From positions 1 through 36,770 of the forward strand of contig JAISUP010000101.1 in the NCBI GenBank assembly GCA_031272025.1: a stretch of DNA of 36,770 nt. Direction: 5' to 3'. Numbering within the stretch: position 1 is the first letter of the stretch; each line of letters starts with the position of its first letter. Below are positions 20,930-29,421 of this stretch, piece by piece. Made by a program: the position numbers and the translations under genes. Source of the stretch: Bacteroidales bacterium (GTDB lineage: Bacteria; Bacteroidota; Bacteroidia; Bacteroidales; WCHB1-69). The notes beneath the pieces were generated by a model, which was not told the DNA's origin, searched no databases, and saw only the letters and a list, made by a program, of their open reading frames with translations.

Positions 20930-23470
20930 ATGATGATTATGATAAAAAAGAACATCTTTTTATGGGTATTTTTAGGCTTGTTATTAGGCACTTATACTGT
21001 TTTTTCGCAGCCTTTGCGCGAAGCAGATTATTCTTTTCAGCATTGTCAATACGAGAAGGCTTTGGACAATTATAAGAAGGGAATTAAGAAAATTAGCAAG
21101 AACCAAATAGAAGTGAAACGAGTAACATTTCAAATCGCGGAATGTTATCGTATCATGGGCGACCTTAAGCGAGCAGAGCAGCAATATTTACGTTTGGAAA
21201 AACGAAATTATCAGAAAGATAATCCTATGATTCTCTTTCATTTAGCAAGTATATACAATTTGCGGGGCGAGTATGATATGGCTTTAAAATATTACACAGA
21301 CTATCAAAAACGAGTTCCCGATGATTCGAGAATTGCCAAACGATTGGAGGGTTGCGAGAAAGCCAAAATGTGGACAGAAAACCCTACCCGTTACGAAGTA
21401 GAGAATTTCAAAAAATTGAATACCAAACAAGACGAGTGGGCACCGCGTTGGGGAAATCCTGAAAAACAAAATCAAATTATCTTTACCTCTAACCGAGAAG
21501 GATCGAAAGGGAAAGGTACTGACCAATGGACAGGAGGGGCATTCTCTGATATTTATCAAATCAATAAACCCAAAAGCAAAAATACCGACTGGCCCGGGGA
21601 ATGGTCTCCCGTGCTACCCTTAGATGAAGACGATGTGCTCAACACGGCTGTCAACGAAGGCGAGGCTTCGGCAAACCAAAAAGGGGGGGTAGTCTATTTT
21701 ACCAAATGCCCGCAAGATAAGAAAAAAGTCATGGGCTGCTATATCTATTCCGCGAACAAACGCGGAAAATCCTTTGGAGAACCGGAAAAATTAGAATTAG
21801 GAAACGATTCGCTCTATAATTTTGTGCACCCTTTTATTTCTCCCAATGAATTAGTGCTTTATTTTGCCTCGAATATGCCGGGGGGCTACGGGGGGTACGA
21901 CCTCTACAAAGCCACTCGTGCTAAAAAAAGCGGCAAATTTAGTAACGTGGAAAACTTAGGTCCCAAAATAAATACCGCCGGTCAAGAAGTATTTCCCTCT
22001 TTGCGTAACGATACCATGCTCTACTTCTCTTCCGATGGGCACGTGGGCATGGGCGGTCTCGACCTTTTCGTGTCGGTTGCGCGCAACGGCAGTTTTCAAG
22101 AACCGGAAAATTTAATGGTACCTATCAATTCGTGCTGGGACGACTTAGGCATTATTTTTGACGAAAATGACGCGATAGACCCCCTGTCAAAATCAACATA
22201 CATGGCAAAAGGTTTTTTCTCGTCCAACCGTCCGGGAGGCAAAGGCGGCGATGATATCTATTATTTTGTTCTGCGCCCGCTCGTTTATACCCTCGCGGGA
22301 TACGTGAAAGACGACGCTACCCTCCAATATATTGACGGTGCCAACGTGGAAATTAGTGGCTCTGACGGCTCTTCTTATAAAACACAAACCGATGTGAAAG
22401 GATATTACTTCTTCGACAAAACTAAAATATTACCTAACGTTACTTATACTATGAAAGTTACAAAATCAAAATATTGGGAAGACAGAGGTAATACTGCCAC
22501 GCAAACTACCGTGGGACTTTCTGAAAATACCGACCTCAAACAAGATTTCAAACTAACTCCTATCCCCAAAGAACCTATTATCTTACCGGAAATTCTCTAT
22601 GATTTAGCAAAATGGGACTTAAAACCTCAATTTGAGGATTCGTTATTATATTTATATCACGTGATGATTAAGAATCCTACACTCGTGGTGGAATTACGCT
22701 CTCATACAGACTATAGAGATAATGACGAGAACAATGAAGTACTATCCCAAAAACGTGCCCAAACCGCCGTAGACTTTCTCGTGAACCGGAAAGGTATTGA
22801 CCCCGAACGGATTGTCCCCAAAGGATACGGGGAATATCGCCCGCGAAAATTTGAACACGACTTTACCTATACTTATAAAGGTACAACCGTCACTTTTCCC
22901 AAAGGAACAGAATTAACCGAAAGTTATATCACCTCACTGTCTTCAAAAGGAGAACAGGAAGCCGCTAACGCCTTGAACCGCCGTACCGAATTCATCGTGT
23001 TGCGTACCGACTTCGTGCCTAAAAGCGATACCATTGGTAAAGCCCAAACGGTTAGTCGCCCTATCGCGGTCATACAACAACGGAGTTTGCCCATTACCCT
23101 CGACGGGAAAACAGTGAAAGGAAATTGTCAAGCAAACAGCAAAAGTTTAGAATTTGAAATCGCTCCGGGAACAGGGGTTATACATATCAATTATACCACG
23201 GCTACTCAATTTCTTAAAGATATGATTATCACAGTAAATGACTTTGAAAATAAAGAAAAAGCCATTTTGCCTGAAGATGGATCCATTATCGAAAATTCGA
23301 TTTTGTATCTCAACGAGTTACGTGTAGGAGATGATTATTCTGAAAACGTGAAGGTTGTAGTGAAAAAGAATCTCAAAAGCCCGATAACCATCGGGGAAAG
23401 ATACATTAGAGAAGAATGGGGAAGTTACACGATTGATGAAACCAAAAAAATCTTGATTTTTGATAAATAA
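20930..23470 (+). CDS. porE: PorE-like envelope protein: TPR, PD40 propeller, CRD and OmpA domains
   Basis: Domain order matches PorE (PG1058 of Porphyromonas gingivalis), a periplasmic/outer-membrane component of the type IX secretion system. The 846-residue protein has a signal peptide (hydrophobic IFLWVFLGLLLGTYTVFS), TPR-like repeats to about 150, a PD40/WD40-like propeller (IIFTSNREG, LYFASNMPGGYGGYDLY, YFSSDGHVGMGGLDLF, FFSSNRPGGKGGDDIYYF), a carboxypeptidase-regulatory-like domain (LAGYVKDD to DVKGYYFF) and an OmpA peptidoglycan-binding domain (ELRSHTDYRDNDENN to LNRRTEF). About 160 residues of unknown fold follow. Unlike the PorE of P. gingivalis, described as a lipoprotein, no lipobox cysteine is seen. 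The start was moved from 20873 because of the promoter box. Paralogues of this architecture exist, so the PorE role is probable, not proven. Confidence 0.78.
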   Translation: MMIMIKKNIFLWVFLGLLLGTYTVFSQPLREADYSFQHCQYEKALDNYKKGIKKISKNQIEVKRVTFQIAECYRIMGDLKRAEQQYLRLEKRNYQKDNPMILFHLASIYNLRGEYDMALKYYTDYQKRVPDDSRIAKRLEGCEKAKMWTENPTRYEVENFKKLNTKQDEWAPRWGNPEKQNQIIFTSNREGSKGKGTDQWTGGAFSDIYQINKPKSKNTDWPGEWSPVLPLDEDDVLNTAVNEGEASANQKGGVVYFTKCPQDKKKVMGCYIYSANKRGKSFGEPEKLELGNDSLYNFVHPFISPNELVLYFASNMPGGYGGYDLYKATRAKKSGKFSNVENLGPKINTAGQEVFPSLRNDTMLYFSSDGHVGMGGLDLFVSVARNGSFQEPENLMVPINSCWDDLGIIFDENDAIDPLSKSTYMAKGFFSSNRPGGKGGDDIYYFVLRPLVYTLAGYVKDDATLQYIDGANVEISGSDGSSYKTQTDVKGYYFFDKTKILPNVTYTMKVTKSKYWEDRGNTATQTTVGLSENTDLKQDFKLTPIPKEPIILPEILYDLAKWDLKPQFEDSLLYLYHVMIKNPTLVVELRSHTDYRDNDENNEVLSQKRAQTAVDFLVNRKGIDPERIVPKGYGEYRPRKFEHDFTYTYKGTTVTFPKGTELTESYITSLSSKGEQEAANALNRRTEFIVLRTDFVPKSDTIGKAQTVSRPIAVIQQRSLPITLDGKTVKGNCQANSKSLEFEIAPGTGVIHINYTTATQFLKDMIITVNDFENKEKAILPEDGSIIENSILYLNELRVGDDYSENVKVVVKKNLKSPITIGERYIREEWGSYTIDETKKILIFDK

Positions 23471-23495
23471 TTGATGCCTATTCTTTGATACAAAA

Positions 23496-24053
23496 ATGAA
23501 ACTGATACACACCCCTATTGAAGGACTTTTCGTGTTGGAACCACGGGTTTTTCCCGATGAAAGAGGTTATTTTTTTGAAAGTTATAATCTAAAAACATTA
23601 GAGCAATTAGGCATACATGATACTTTCGTGCAAGATAATCAATCCTTGTCTCACGAGGGGGTACTTCGCGGGTTGCATTTTCAAAATAGCCCTTACCAAC
23701 AAGCAAAATTAGTGCGAGTTATTCGTGGGGCTGTTTGGGACGTAGCGGTAGACTTACGAAGAAATAGCCCTACTCTTGGACAATATTACGCGGTAAAACT
23801 CACGGGAGACAATCATTTACAGTTTTTCTTACCCCAAGGATTCGCCCATGGCTTCGTTACCTTAGAAGATCACACCATTTTCGCGTACAAATGTTCTCAA
23901 TTTTATCATAAAGAGTCCGAAATTACTATCCGTTACGATGATTCAACCCTGCAAATTCCATGGCAAACCCCAATCCGCGTGGTTAACGACAAAGACCGAA
24001 ACGCGATGTCCTTTCAGGAATATTTGCAAAATCCTCATTTGTTACCCGCGTGA
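23496..24053 (+). CDS. rfbC: dTDP-4-dehydrorhamnose 3,5-epimerase
   Basis: Third step in dTDP-L-rhamnose synthesis for O-antigen or other surface glycans. The 185-residue cupin-fold protein has the hallmark LRGLHFQ segment with the catalytic histidine, QAKLVRVIRGAVWDVAVDLR, and the substrate-loop PQGFAHGFVTLED; length is standard. rfbA, rfbB and rfbD are not in this window, so the pathway must be completed elsewhere. It begins 25 bases after the PorE-like gene with no promoter box between, and gph follows 12 bases downstream, so it probably belongs to a long envelope operon. Confidence 0.96.
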   Translation: MKLIHTPIEGLFVLEPRVFPDERGYFFESYNLKTLEQLGIHDTFVQDNQSLSHEGVLRGLHFQNSPYQQAKLVRVIRGAVWDVAVDLRRNSPTLGQYYAVKLTGDNHLQFFLPQGFAHGFVTLEDHTIFAYKCSQFYHKESEITIRYDDSTLQIPWQTPIRVVNDKDRNAMSFQEYLQNPHLLPA

Positions 24054-24065
24054 TAGTTGTTCGAG

Positions 24066-24737
24066 ATGAAAATAAAATTAGTCATATTTGATATGGACGG
24101 GACTTTGCTCGACACGTTGCAAGATTTAGCGTGCACTACCAATGAATTGCTTCGAGCACATGGCTACCCCGAATATCCCGTAAAAGATTATTGTTATTTC
24201 GTGGGAAGTGGCATTAGAATATTGATAGAGAGAGTTTTGCCTGAAAAAGAACGGGTAGAACCCACTCTTACACGATTATGTTCCGAATTTGTAGTTCGTT
24301 ACGAGCAACACAAAGAAAAACACACCGCCCCCTACCCCGGCATTGGTACATTGTTACAAGCATTGCAAAAACAAGGGATTTTGCTTGCCATTGCTTCCAA
24401 TAAAGTGCATGAAGCCATGCAACCTTTAGTAGAGCATTATTTTCCGGGAATTGACTTCGCGGCAATTCGCGGCAACCGTCAGGGGATTCCCGTCAAACCA
24501 CACCCCGCGATTGTAGAAAATATATTGCAAATGACACGATGCACTGCAACCGAAGCACTATACGTGGGCGACACCGCCATAGACATGCAAACTGCCGCCG
24601 CCGCGGGAATCCGGAAAATTGGAGTAACTTGGGGATTTCGCCCGGTAGAAGAATTAGAAAATGCCGGTGCCGACTTTATCGCGAATACCCCAACCGATAT
24701 CTTATCTTTTATTTGTAAAAATATTGAAAATGAATAA
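24066..24737 (+). CDS. gph: HAD phosphatase, phosphoglycolate phosphatase-like
   Basis: Predicted small-molecule phosphatase; phosphoglycolate is the substrate of the best-known relatives. The 223-residue protein has FDMDGTLLDT (nucleophile aspartate), a helical C1 cap, LAIASNK (motif II), VKPHPAI (motif III lysine) and YVGDTAIDMQTAAAAG (motif IV). An in-frame TTG at 24057 is possible, but the ATG at 24066 fits the family start MKIKLVIFDMDG better. Its end overlaps kdsD by eight bases, suggesting coupling. In this neighbourhood it could equally act on a sugar phosphate such as Kdo-8-phosphate or a heptose bisphosphate; the sequence does not decide. Confidence 0.85.
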   Translation: MKIKLVIFDMDGTLLDTLQDLACTTNELLRAHGYPEYPVKDYCYFVGSGIRILIERVLPEKERVEPTLTRLCSEFVVRYEQHKEKHTAPYPGIGTLLQALQKQGILLAIASNKVHEAMQPLVEHYFPGIDFAAIRGNRQGIPVKPHPAIVENILQMTRCTATEALYVGDTAIDMQTAAAAGIRKIGVTWGFRPVEELENAGADFIANTPTDILSFICKNIENE

Positions 24738-25704
24738 ATTAACAGACAATGAAATTAAGGAACAGGCTATCAATGTGATAGAGGAAGAAGCCCGTGCCTT
24801 ATTACATTTGAAGACATTGCTCACGAATGACTTTGCCCGTAGTTTGCACCTGATAGCCCGCACGAATGGACGATTGATTGTTACAGGGATAGGAAAAAGT
24901 GCAATCGTTGCCCAAAAAATGGTTGCTACATTTAATTCCACCGGCACTCCTGCCATTTTCATGCATGCCGCCGATGCCATTCATGGTGATTTGGGCATTA
25001 TTCAACCGGAAGATGTCATCTTGTGCCTGTCAAAAAGTGGGAATACCCCAGAGATATCAGTTCTTGTCCCTTTTTTAAAACGCTGTGGAAACCCGTTGAT
25101 TGCCATGACAGGAAATGCCGATTCTTTGTTAGCAAAAGAAGCAGATTTTTTTCTCAATTGTCATGTAGAGCAAGAAGCGTGCCCCCATAATCTTGCCCCA
25201 ACATCCAGTACTACGGTACAATTAGTACTGGGAGATGCTATGGCGGCATGTCTAATTAAGATGCGAGGTTTTACCGCGGACGACTTTGCCCGCTACCACC
25301 CTGGTGGAATCTTAGGTAAAATGTTATTGCTTTCTATCAATGATTTATATAAAAAAAATGCCAAACCGGAAGTCTCCCCTCATGCTCTCATGCCCGAAGT
25401 CATTCTCGAAATATCGGGAAAACGGCTGGGGGTAACCGCGGTAACCGAAAACGGACAACTCATCGGGGCTATCACTGACGGCGATTTACGGAGAATGCTA
25501 CAAAACCACACCGACTATACACGACTATTGGCTCATGAAGTCATGACTAAAAATCCCAAAACCGTACAGGAGAACACGCTTGCCTCCGAAGCCCTCGCTA
25601 TCATGAAAAAGTCGCATATTACAAATATCTTTGTTGTAGATAGTCGTCAATATTATTTAGGGGTAATACATATGCACGATATTTTAAAAGAAGGAATTTA
25701 TTAA
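24730..25704 (+). CDS. kdsD: Arabinose-5-phosphate isomerase, KpsF/GutQ family
   Basis: Interconverts ribulose 5-phosphate and arabinose 5-phosphate, the precursor of Kdo in LPS. The 324-residue product matches KdsD in length and order: an SIS domain (GIGKSAIVAQKMVATFNSTG, FMHAADAIHGDLG, CLSKSGNTPEI) and two C-terminal CBS domains (VTENGQLIGAITDGDLRRML and a second ending FVVDSRQYYLGVIHMHDILK). The open frame extends 23 codons upstream within gph, but the family begins at MNKLTDNEIKEQA, so ATG 24730 is used. The overlap with gph and the 10-base gap to the next gene place it in a compact operon for surface-sugar precursors. Confidence 0.95.
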   Translation: MNKLTDNEIKEQAINVIEEEARALLHLKTLLTNDFARSLHLIARTNGRLIVTGIGKSAIVAQKMVATFNSTGTPAIFMHAADAIHGDLGIIQPEDVILCLSKSGNTPEISVLVPFLKRCGNPLIAMTGNADSLLAKEADFFLNCHVEQEACPHNLAPTSSTTVQLVLGDAMAACLIKMRGFTADDFARYHPGGILGKMLLLSINDLYKKNAKPEVSPHALMPEVILEISGKRLGVTAVTENGQLIGAITDGDLRRMLQNHTDYTRLLAHEVMTKNPKTVQENTLASEALAIMKKSHITNIFVVDSRQYYLGVIHMHDILKEGIY

Positions 25705-25714
25705 AATGAAATAA

Positions 25715-26869
25715 ATGATGAAAAAGGTTTTTGTAAGCGGCTGCTTTGATATGCTACACAGCGGGCATGTTGCTTTTTTTGAAGAAGCATCGCGGCATGG
25801 CACGTTATATGTCGGGGTTGGCTCCGATGCCACGATATTGAAACTCAAAGGTCGTGCAACCATCAACCGGGAACAAGAACGGTTGTATATGGTGAAATCC
25901 ACACGTTATGTTTTTGACGCGTGGATCAATCGCGGAGAAGGATTATTGGATTTCGAAGAAGATTTAAAAGAATTGATGCCTGATATATTCTTCGTGAACG
26001 AGGATGGACATACCCCTGAAAAAGAACAATTATGCCAAACGTTGGGTATTGAATATATGATTAGTAGACGGGTTCCTCACGAGCATTTACCGGCACGCTC
26101 GACCACGGCATTACGTAGCGAATGTTTTATCCCTTATCGCCTTGACCTCGCGGGGGGGTGGTTAGATCAACCTTTCGTGTCTCAACATCATCCGGGTGCA
26201 GTACTTACCATCAACATAGAACCTGATATAGAGTTTAATGACCGTAGTGGTATGGCAACCAGTACCCGCAAAAAAGCCATCGAATTGTGGCAAAATGCAA
26301 TTCCCGTGAATAACTCGTTAAAATTGGCAAAAGAACTCTTTTGTTTCGAGAATCCTCCCGGCACGCGACAAATCAGTGGTTCGCAAGACGCTTTGGGTAT
26401 TGTACTCCCCGGGTTAAACAAATTAGAATACCACAATGACTACTGGCCCTATAATGTTGTTTCCGTTCAAGATGAAGATATTTTGCAATGGATAGAAGAC
26501 CATCTTTGCATGGTCGCGCTCGCGCCCAGACATGATGGATATGAAGTACTCGCTAACACGAATATTACTCCCGAAAAAGTTCAAAAACTGTCGAAAGCCT
26601 CCGAAAATTGTTGGGAGGCTATTCTTAGAAAAGATTTGGAGGCTTTCGGGAAAGCCATGTCAGATTCTTTTAACGCTCAATTAGAAATGTTCCCGCTCAT
26701 GATTTCTCCTGATATTCTGAAACTACTGGAAGACTATAAGCCTTTCGTACATGGTTGGAAATTATCGGGTGCCGGCGGCGGCGGCTATTTTATCTTTGTC
26801 GTAGATCATCACCATAAAATTACCGGAACCCGCGTCAGGATACGTAAAAATTTAAAAATAATATTATGA
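25715..26869 (+). CDS. Nucleotidyltransferase (HxGH) fused to a compact GHMP-type sugar kinase
   Basis: Two-domain protein of 384 residues. The N-terminal domain (about 1-135) is a cytidylyltransferase-fold nucleotidyltransferase like the C-terminal half of HldE: HSGH at 15-18 and the ARSTTALR motif at 127-134. The C-terminal domain (about 137-384) is GHMP-kinase-like: PYRLDLAGGWLDQP (140-153), a degenerate phosphate loop SGMATSTRKKA (178-188), SGSQDALG (221-228, HddA-like acidic motif) and LSGAGGGGYF (350-359). The kinase N-lobe is short. By analogy with HldE (kinase plus nucleotidyltransferase) it may phosphorylate and activate a sugar; GmhA and KdsD in the window suggest a heptose, but this is inference. 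Its stop overlaps deoC (ATGA). Confidence 0.7.
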   Translation: MMKKVFVSGCFDMLHSGHVAFFEEASRHGTLYVGVGSDATILKLKGRATINREQERLYMVKSTRYVFDAWINRGEGLLDFEEDLKELMPDIFFVNEDGHTPEKEQLCQTLGIEYMISRRVPHEHLPARSTTALRSECFIPYRLDLAGGWLDQPFVSQHHPGAVLTINIEPDIEFNDRSGMATSTRKKAIELWQNAIPVNNSLKLAKELFCFENPPGTRQISGSQDALGIVLPGLNKLEYHNDYWPYNVVSVQDEDILQWIEDHLCMVALAPRHDGYEVLANTNITPEKVQKLSKASENCWEAILRKDLEAFGKAMSDSFNAQLEMFPLMISPDILKLLEDYKPFVHGWKLSGAGGGGYFIFVVDHHHKITGTRVRIRKNLKIIL

Positions 26870-27720
26870 ATATCTTAAATTTACCAATGTATCCATGGAA
26901 TATGGAGCAACTTGCCGAACGAATAGAGGCTTGTCGGAAAAATTCTTTTCGTTATTTAGCCTCTCGCGACATTACCCGTTTTTTATTACATGCTATTGAT
27001 CTCACATCACTTTCCGGTAGCGACAACACGGGAAGTATTGCCCGGTTGTGTGAACATGCCCGCGAAATGGTCGTGCCCGAAAAACAATGCGATGGACCGG
27101 CGGCGGTTTGCGTTTTCCCGACTTTCGTGAAGCAAGCCAAACAATGTTTGCGAAACACGGCTATCCGTGTGGCAAGTGTCGCGGGTGCCTTCCCCTCCGG
27201 ACAATCTCCCATAGACATCAAAGTGTCTGAGGTACGTTACGCGGTACAATCCGGTGCAGATGAAATCGATATGGTCATCTCTCGCGGGAAATTTTTGGAA
27301 GGAAACTATCAAGAAGTCTTTGACGAGATTGCCGCGATAAAAAATGCCTGCGGGACAGCGTTGCTTAAAGTGATTTTGGAAACCGGAGAACTGAAAACCC
27401 CTGACCTGATTTACAAAGCCTCTTTACTTTCTATGAACGCCGGTGCCGATTTTATAAAAACATCTACCGGAAAAATAGAGATAAATGCTACGCCTGAAGC
27501 ATTTATGGTCATGTTAGATGCCATTGTAACTCATTATAAATTGACCGGTAAAAAAATAGGTATTAAGCCAGCCGGAGGCATTGCCGACACAAATACGGCA
27601 ATACTGTTTCTCAAAATCTTAGAAAATGTAACCGGTGAAGAATGGCTGTCAAATCGTCTGTTTCGCGTAGGGACTACTCGACTGGCGGATAAAATTTTTG
27701 AGGAAATCATGCGCGAATAA
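26866..27720 (+). CDS. deoC: Deoxyribose-phosphate aldolase
   Basis: Cleaves 2-deoxyribose 5-phosphate to glyceraldehyde 3-phosphate and acetaldehyde in deoxynucleoside breakdown. The 284-residue protein is of the longer DeoC type. Visible active-site elements: EIDMVISRG, LLKVILETGEL (K168), the Schiff-base lysine K198 in ADFIKTSTGK, and the proton-relay lysine K234 in IGIKPAGGI. Its ATG overlaps the stop of the fusion gene (ATGA), so the two are coupled although their pathways are not obviously related. No deoA, deoB or deoD gene is nearby. Confidence 0.96.
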   Translation: MNILNLPMYPWNMEQLAERIEACRKNSFRYLASRDITRFLLHAIDLTSLSGSDNTGSIARLCEHAREMVVPEKQCDGPAAVCVFPTFVKQAKQCLRNTAIRVASVAGAFPSGQSPIDIKVSEVRYAVQSGADEIDMVISRGKFLEGNYQEVFDEIAAIKNACGTALLKVILETGELKTPDLIYKASLLSMNAGADFIKTSTGKIEINATPEAFMVMLDAIVTHYKLTGKKIGIKPAGGIADTNTAILFLKILENVTGEEWLSNRLFRVGTTRLADKIFEEIMRE

Positions 27721-27733
27721 CCTAATATTTTCT

Positions 27734-27741
27734 TATTTTTG
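27734..27741 (+). promoter_or_regulatory. -7 promoter box of tsaC
   Basis: TATTTTTG followed by CAAAG, an exact TAnnTTTG match, 27 bases before the ATG at 27768. Indicates that tsaC is separately transcribed from the deoC operon. Confidence 0.7.
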
Positions 27742-27767
27742 CAAAGTCATTCAATATTTGCAGAATC

Positions 27768-28331
27768 ATGGAAGAAGAAATAGAAAAATGTGTGTCTTTA
27801 TTACAGGCAGGGAAAGTTATTTTATACCCTACGGACACGATATGGGGAATTGGCTGTGATGCCACAAATTCGGAGGCTATCGCACGTATTTTCAATATTA
27901 AGCAGCGCGAGGAGAGCCGTAGCATGTTGGTCCTAATAGATAAAACAGACCGGTTGCCCTTGTACGTGAACAAACTCCCGCTTATCGCGTGGGATTTGCT
28001 CGCGACAACGACTCGCCCCACGACTTTTATATACCCTGAGGGAAAAAATTTGCCCGTAGGCGTGATACACCCTGACGGTAGCGTGGGCATTAGGGTAGTT
28101 CAAAATTCGTTTTGCAAAAAAATCATCTCTGCCTTAGGAAAACCTCTGATTTCTACTTCCGCGAACCTGTCGGGGGCACCTTCCCCGAATACCTTCCGTG
28201 AAATATCAACAAAAATTCTCGATGCTGTGGATTATATCGTGCCGGAAAAATATGCAGTATCCACAGATTTTAAACCGTCACGAATCATTCGTTATATTGA
28301 TGATTATAACTTTGCAGTAATCAGAGAATAA
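27768..28331 (+). CDS. tsaC: Threonylcarbamoyl-AMP synthase (Sua5/YciO/YrdC family)
   Basis: Makes threonylcarbamoyl-AMP from threonine, bicarbonate and ATP for the t6A37 modification of ANN-decoding tRNAs. The 187-residue product is the short TsaC/YrdC form without the Sua5 C-terminal domain. Motifs: LYPTDTIWGIGCDATN, the KQR element in FNIKQREES, RPTTFIYP and STSANLSGAP. It converges with the membrane-fusion gene, leaving eight bases between stops and no room for a dedicated terminator. The paralogue YciO is an alternative, but YPTDT and the short length favour TsaC. Confidence 0.92.
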   Translation: MEEEIEKCVSLLQAGKVILYPTDTIWGIGCDATNSEAIARIFNIKQREESRSMLVLIDKTDRLPLYVNKLPLIAWDLLATTTRPTTFIYPEGKNLPVGVIHPDGSVGIRVVQNSFCKKIISALGKPLISTSANLSGAPSPNTFREISTKILDAVDYIVPEKYAVSTDFKPSRIIRYIDDYNFAVIRE

Positions 28332-28339
28332 GATGGTTG

Positions 28340-29410
28340 TTAATGATGGATAGCCACTGTTGCCTTCATGCCTTCTTGTATGGAATGAACGCCTGCCGAC
28401 ACTACCATTTCCCCGTTTTCTACACCACCTGACACGATAGCATCCCCGGCTATCGTTAATTCTTTTATTTCCACGGGACGGCTTTGTATGCCTTCGTTTT
28501 CATTCCGATAAATCCACACGTGGGGTTTTCCCTCGCGGTCGAAAATCGCGCTCACCGGTACCCGAAACAAACGCGCATCGGTCATGTTACAATCAATATT
28601 TACCTCCACGCTCATGCCGATGGCTAAGGGTATGGTATCAACAGGATGCACGATAAAAACGGCTCGATACAACCCATTAGCATTGGCTTGTGAGGCTATT
28701 TCTTTTAAGGTTATTGGAAACGTAACAGGTTCCGGACGGGCAGGATTAAGAACACAAGTTGCCGTGAACCCTTTAAAGTCTGCTTTGCGGAGATAATCTT
28801 TTAAAGATAAATCAATATCAATAGAATAGCCATTATTCGCGGCAAACGACACCACGGGCATTCCCGCGGCAACAGTTTCTCCCGCCTGATACAAATGCCT
28901 AATAATATAACCGTTTTGGGGTGCTAACAACCGTGTGTCGGCAACCTGATGTTTGTGATGATTGTATTTTGCCGTGATTTGTTCCAACCCTGATTTTGCT
29001 TTTTCATAATCATTTTTGGTGGCACTGCCTTTTTCATACAGTTCGCTTACCCTACCTGCCAATGATTTTATCTCGTTATATTCGGCTTCGGTTGCCGACA
29101 ATTGAACCATATAGTCTCTCTGGTCCATTTGTGCAACCAAAGCACCGGCTTTCACGAAAGCCCCTTCGGGGTAAAAAACGCGTTGAATGGTACCGGCAAC
29201 TTTGAAAGACAAGCCTATCTCGTCCCCCCCGCGGATTACTCCTGCATACCGAGAGATTGTCTCCCCATCAGCCCGTTTTACCGTGTCTATTCTTACCGAT
29301 GGCAGCATAGATTCGTATGTGGGACGATGCCGACAAGCAAATAAGAGCACGAGCAATGCACTCGAACATAATATGACCGTAGCCTGTTTTAAAAAACATA
29401 ATTTTATCAT
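28340..29410 (-). CDS. Periplasmic adaptor (membrane-fusion) lipoprotein of an RND-type efflux system
   Basis: HlyD/AcrA-family adaptor that normally links an inner-membrane RND pump to a TolC-like channel. The 356-residue product has a lipoprotein signal (SSALLVLLFAC), a first lipoyl half (GGDEIGLSFKVAGTIQRVFYPEGAFVKAGALVAQMD), a short coiled-coil hairpin (about 85-150), the second lipoyl half (LLAPQNGYIIRHLYQAGETVAAGMPV), a beta-barrel and a membrane-proximal domain ending AGVHSIQEGMKATV. The upstream frame to 29497 overlaps the preceding gene; the ATG at 29410 with the signal peptide is the real start. No RND pump or TolC gene is adjacent. It is the last gene of a minus-strand unit. Confidence 0.9.
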   Translation of the reverse strand: MIKLCFLKQATVILCSSALLVLLFACRHRPTYESMLPSVRIDTVKRADGETISRYAGVIRGGDEIGLSFKVAGTIQRVFYPEGAFVKAGALVAQMDQRDYMVQLSATEAEYNEIKSLAGRVSELYEKGSATKNDYEKAKSGLEQITAKYNHHKHQVADTRLLAPQNGYIIRHLYQAGETVAAGMPVVSFAANNGYSIDIDLSLKDYLRKADFKGFTATCVLNPARPEPVTFPITLKEIASQANANGLYRAVFIVHPVDTIPLAIGMSVEVNIDCNMTDARLFRVPVSAIFDREGKPHVWIYRNENEGIQSRPVEIKELTIAGDAIVSGGVENGEMVVSAGVHSIQEGMKATVAIHH

Positions 29411-29421
29411 GACGTAAATTT

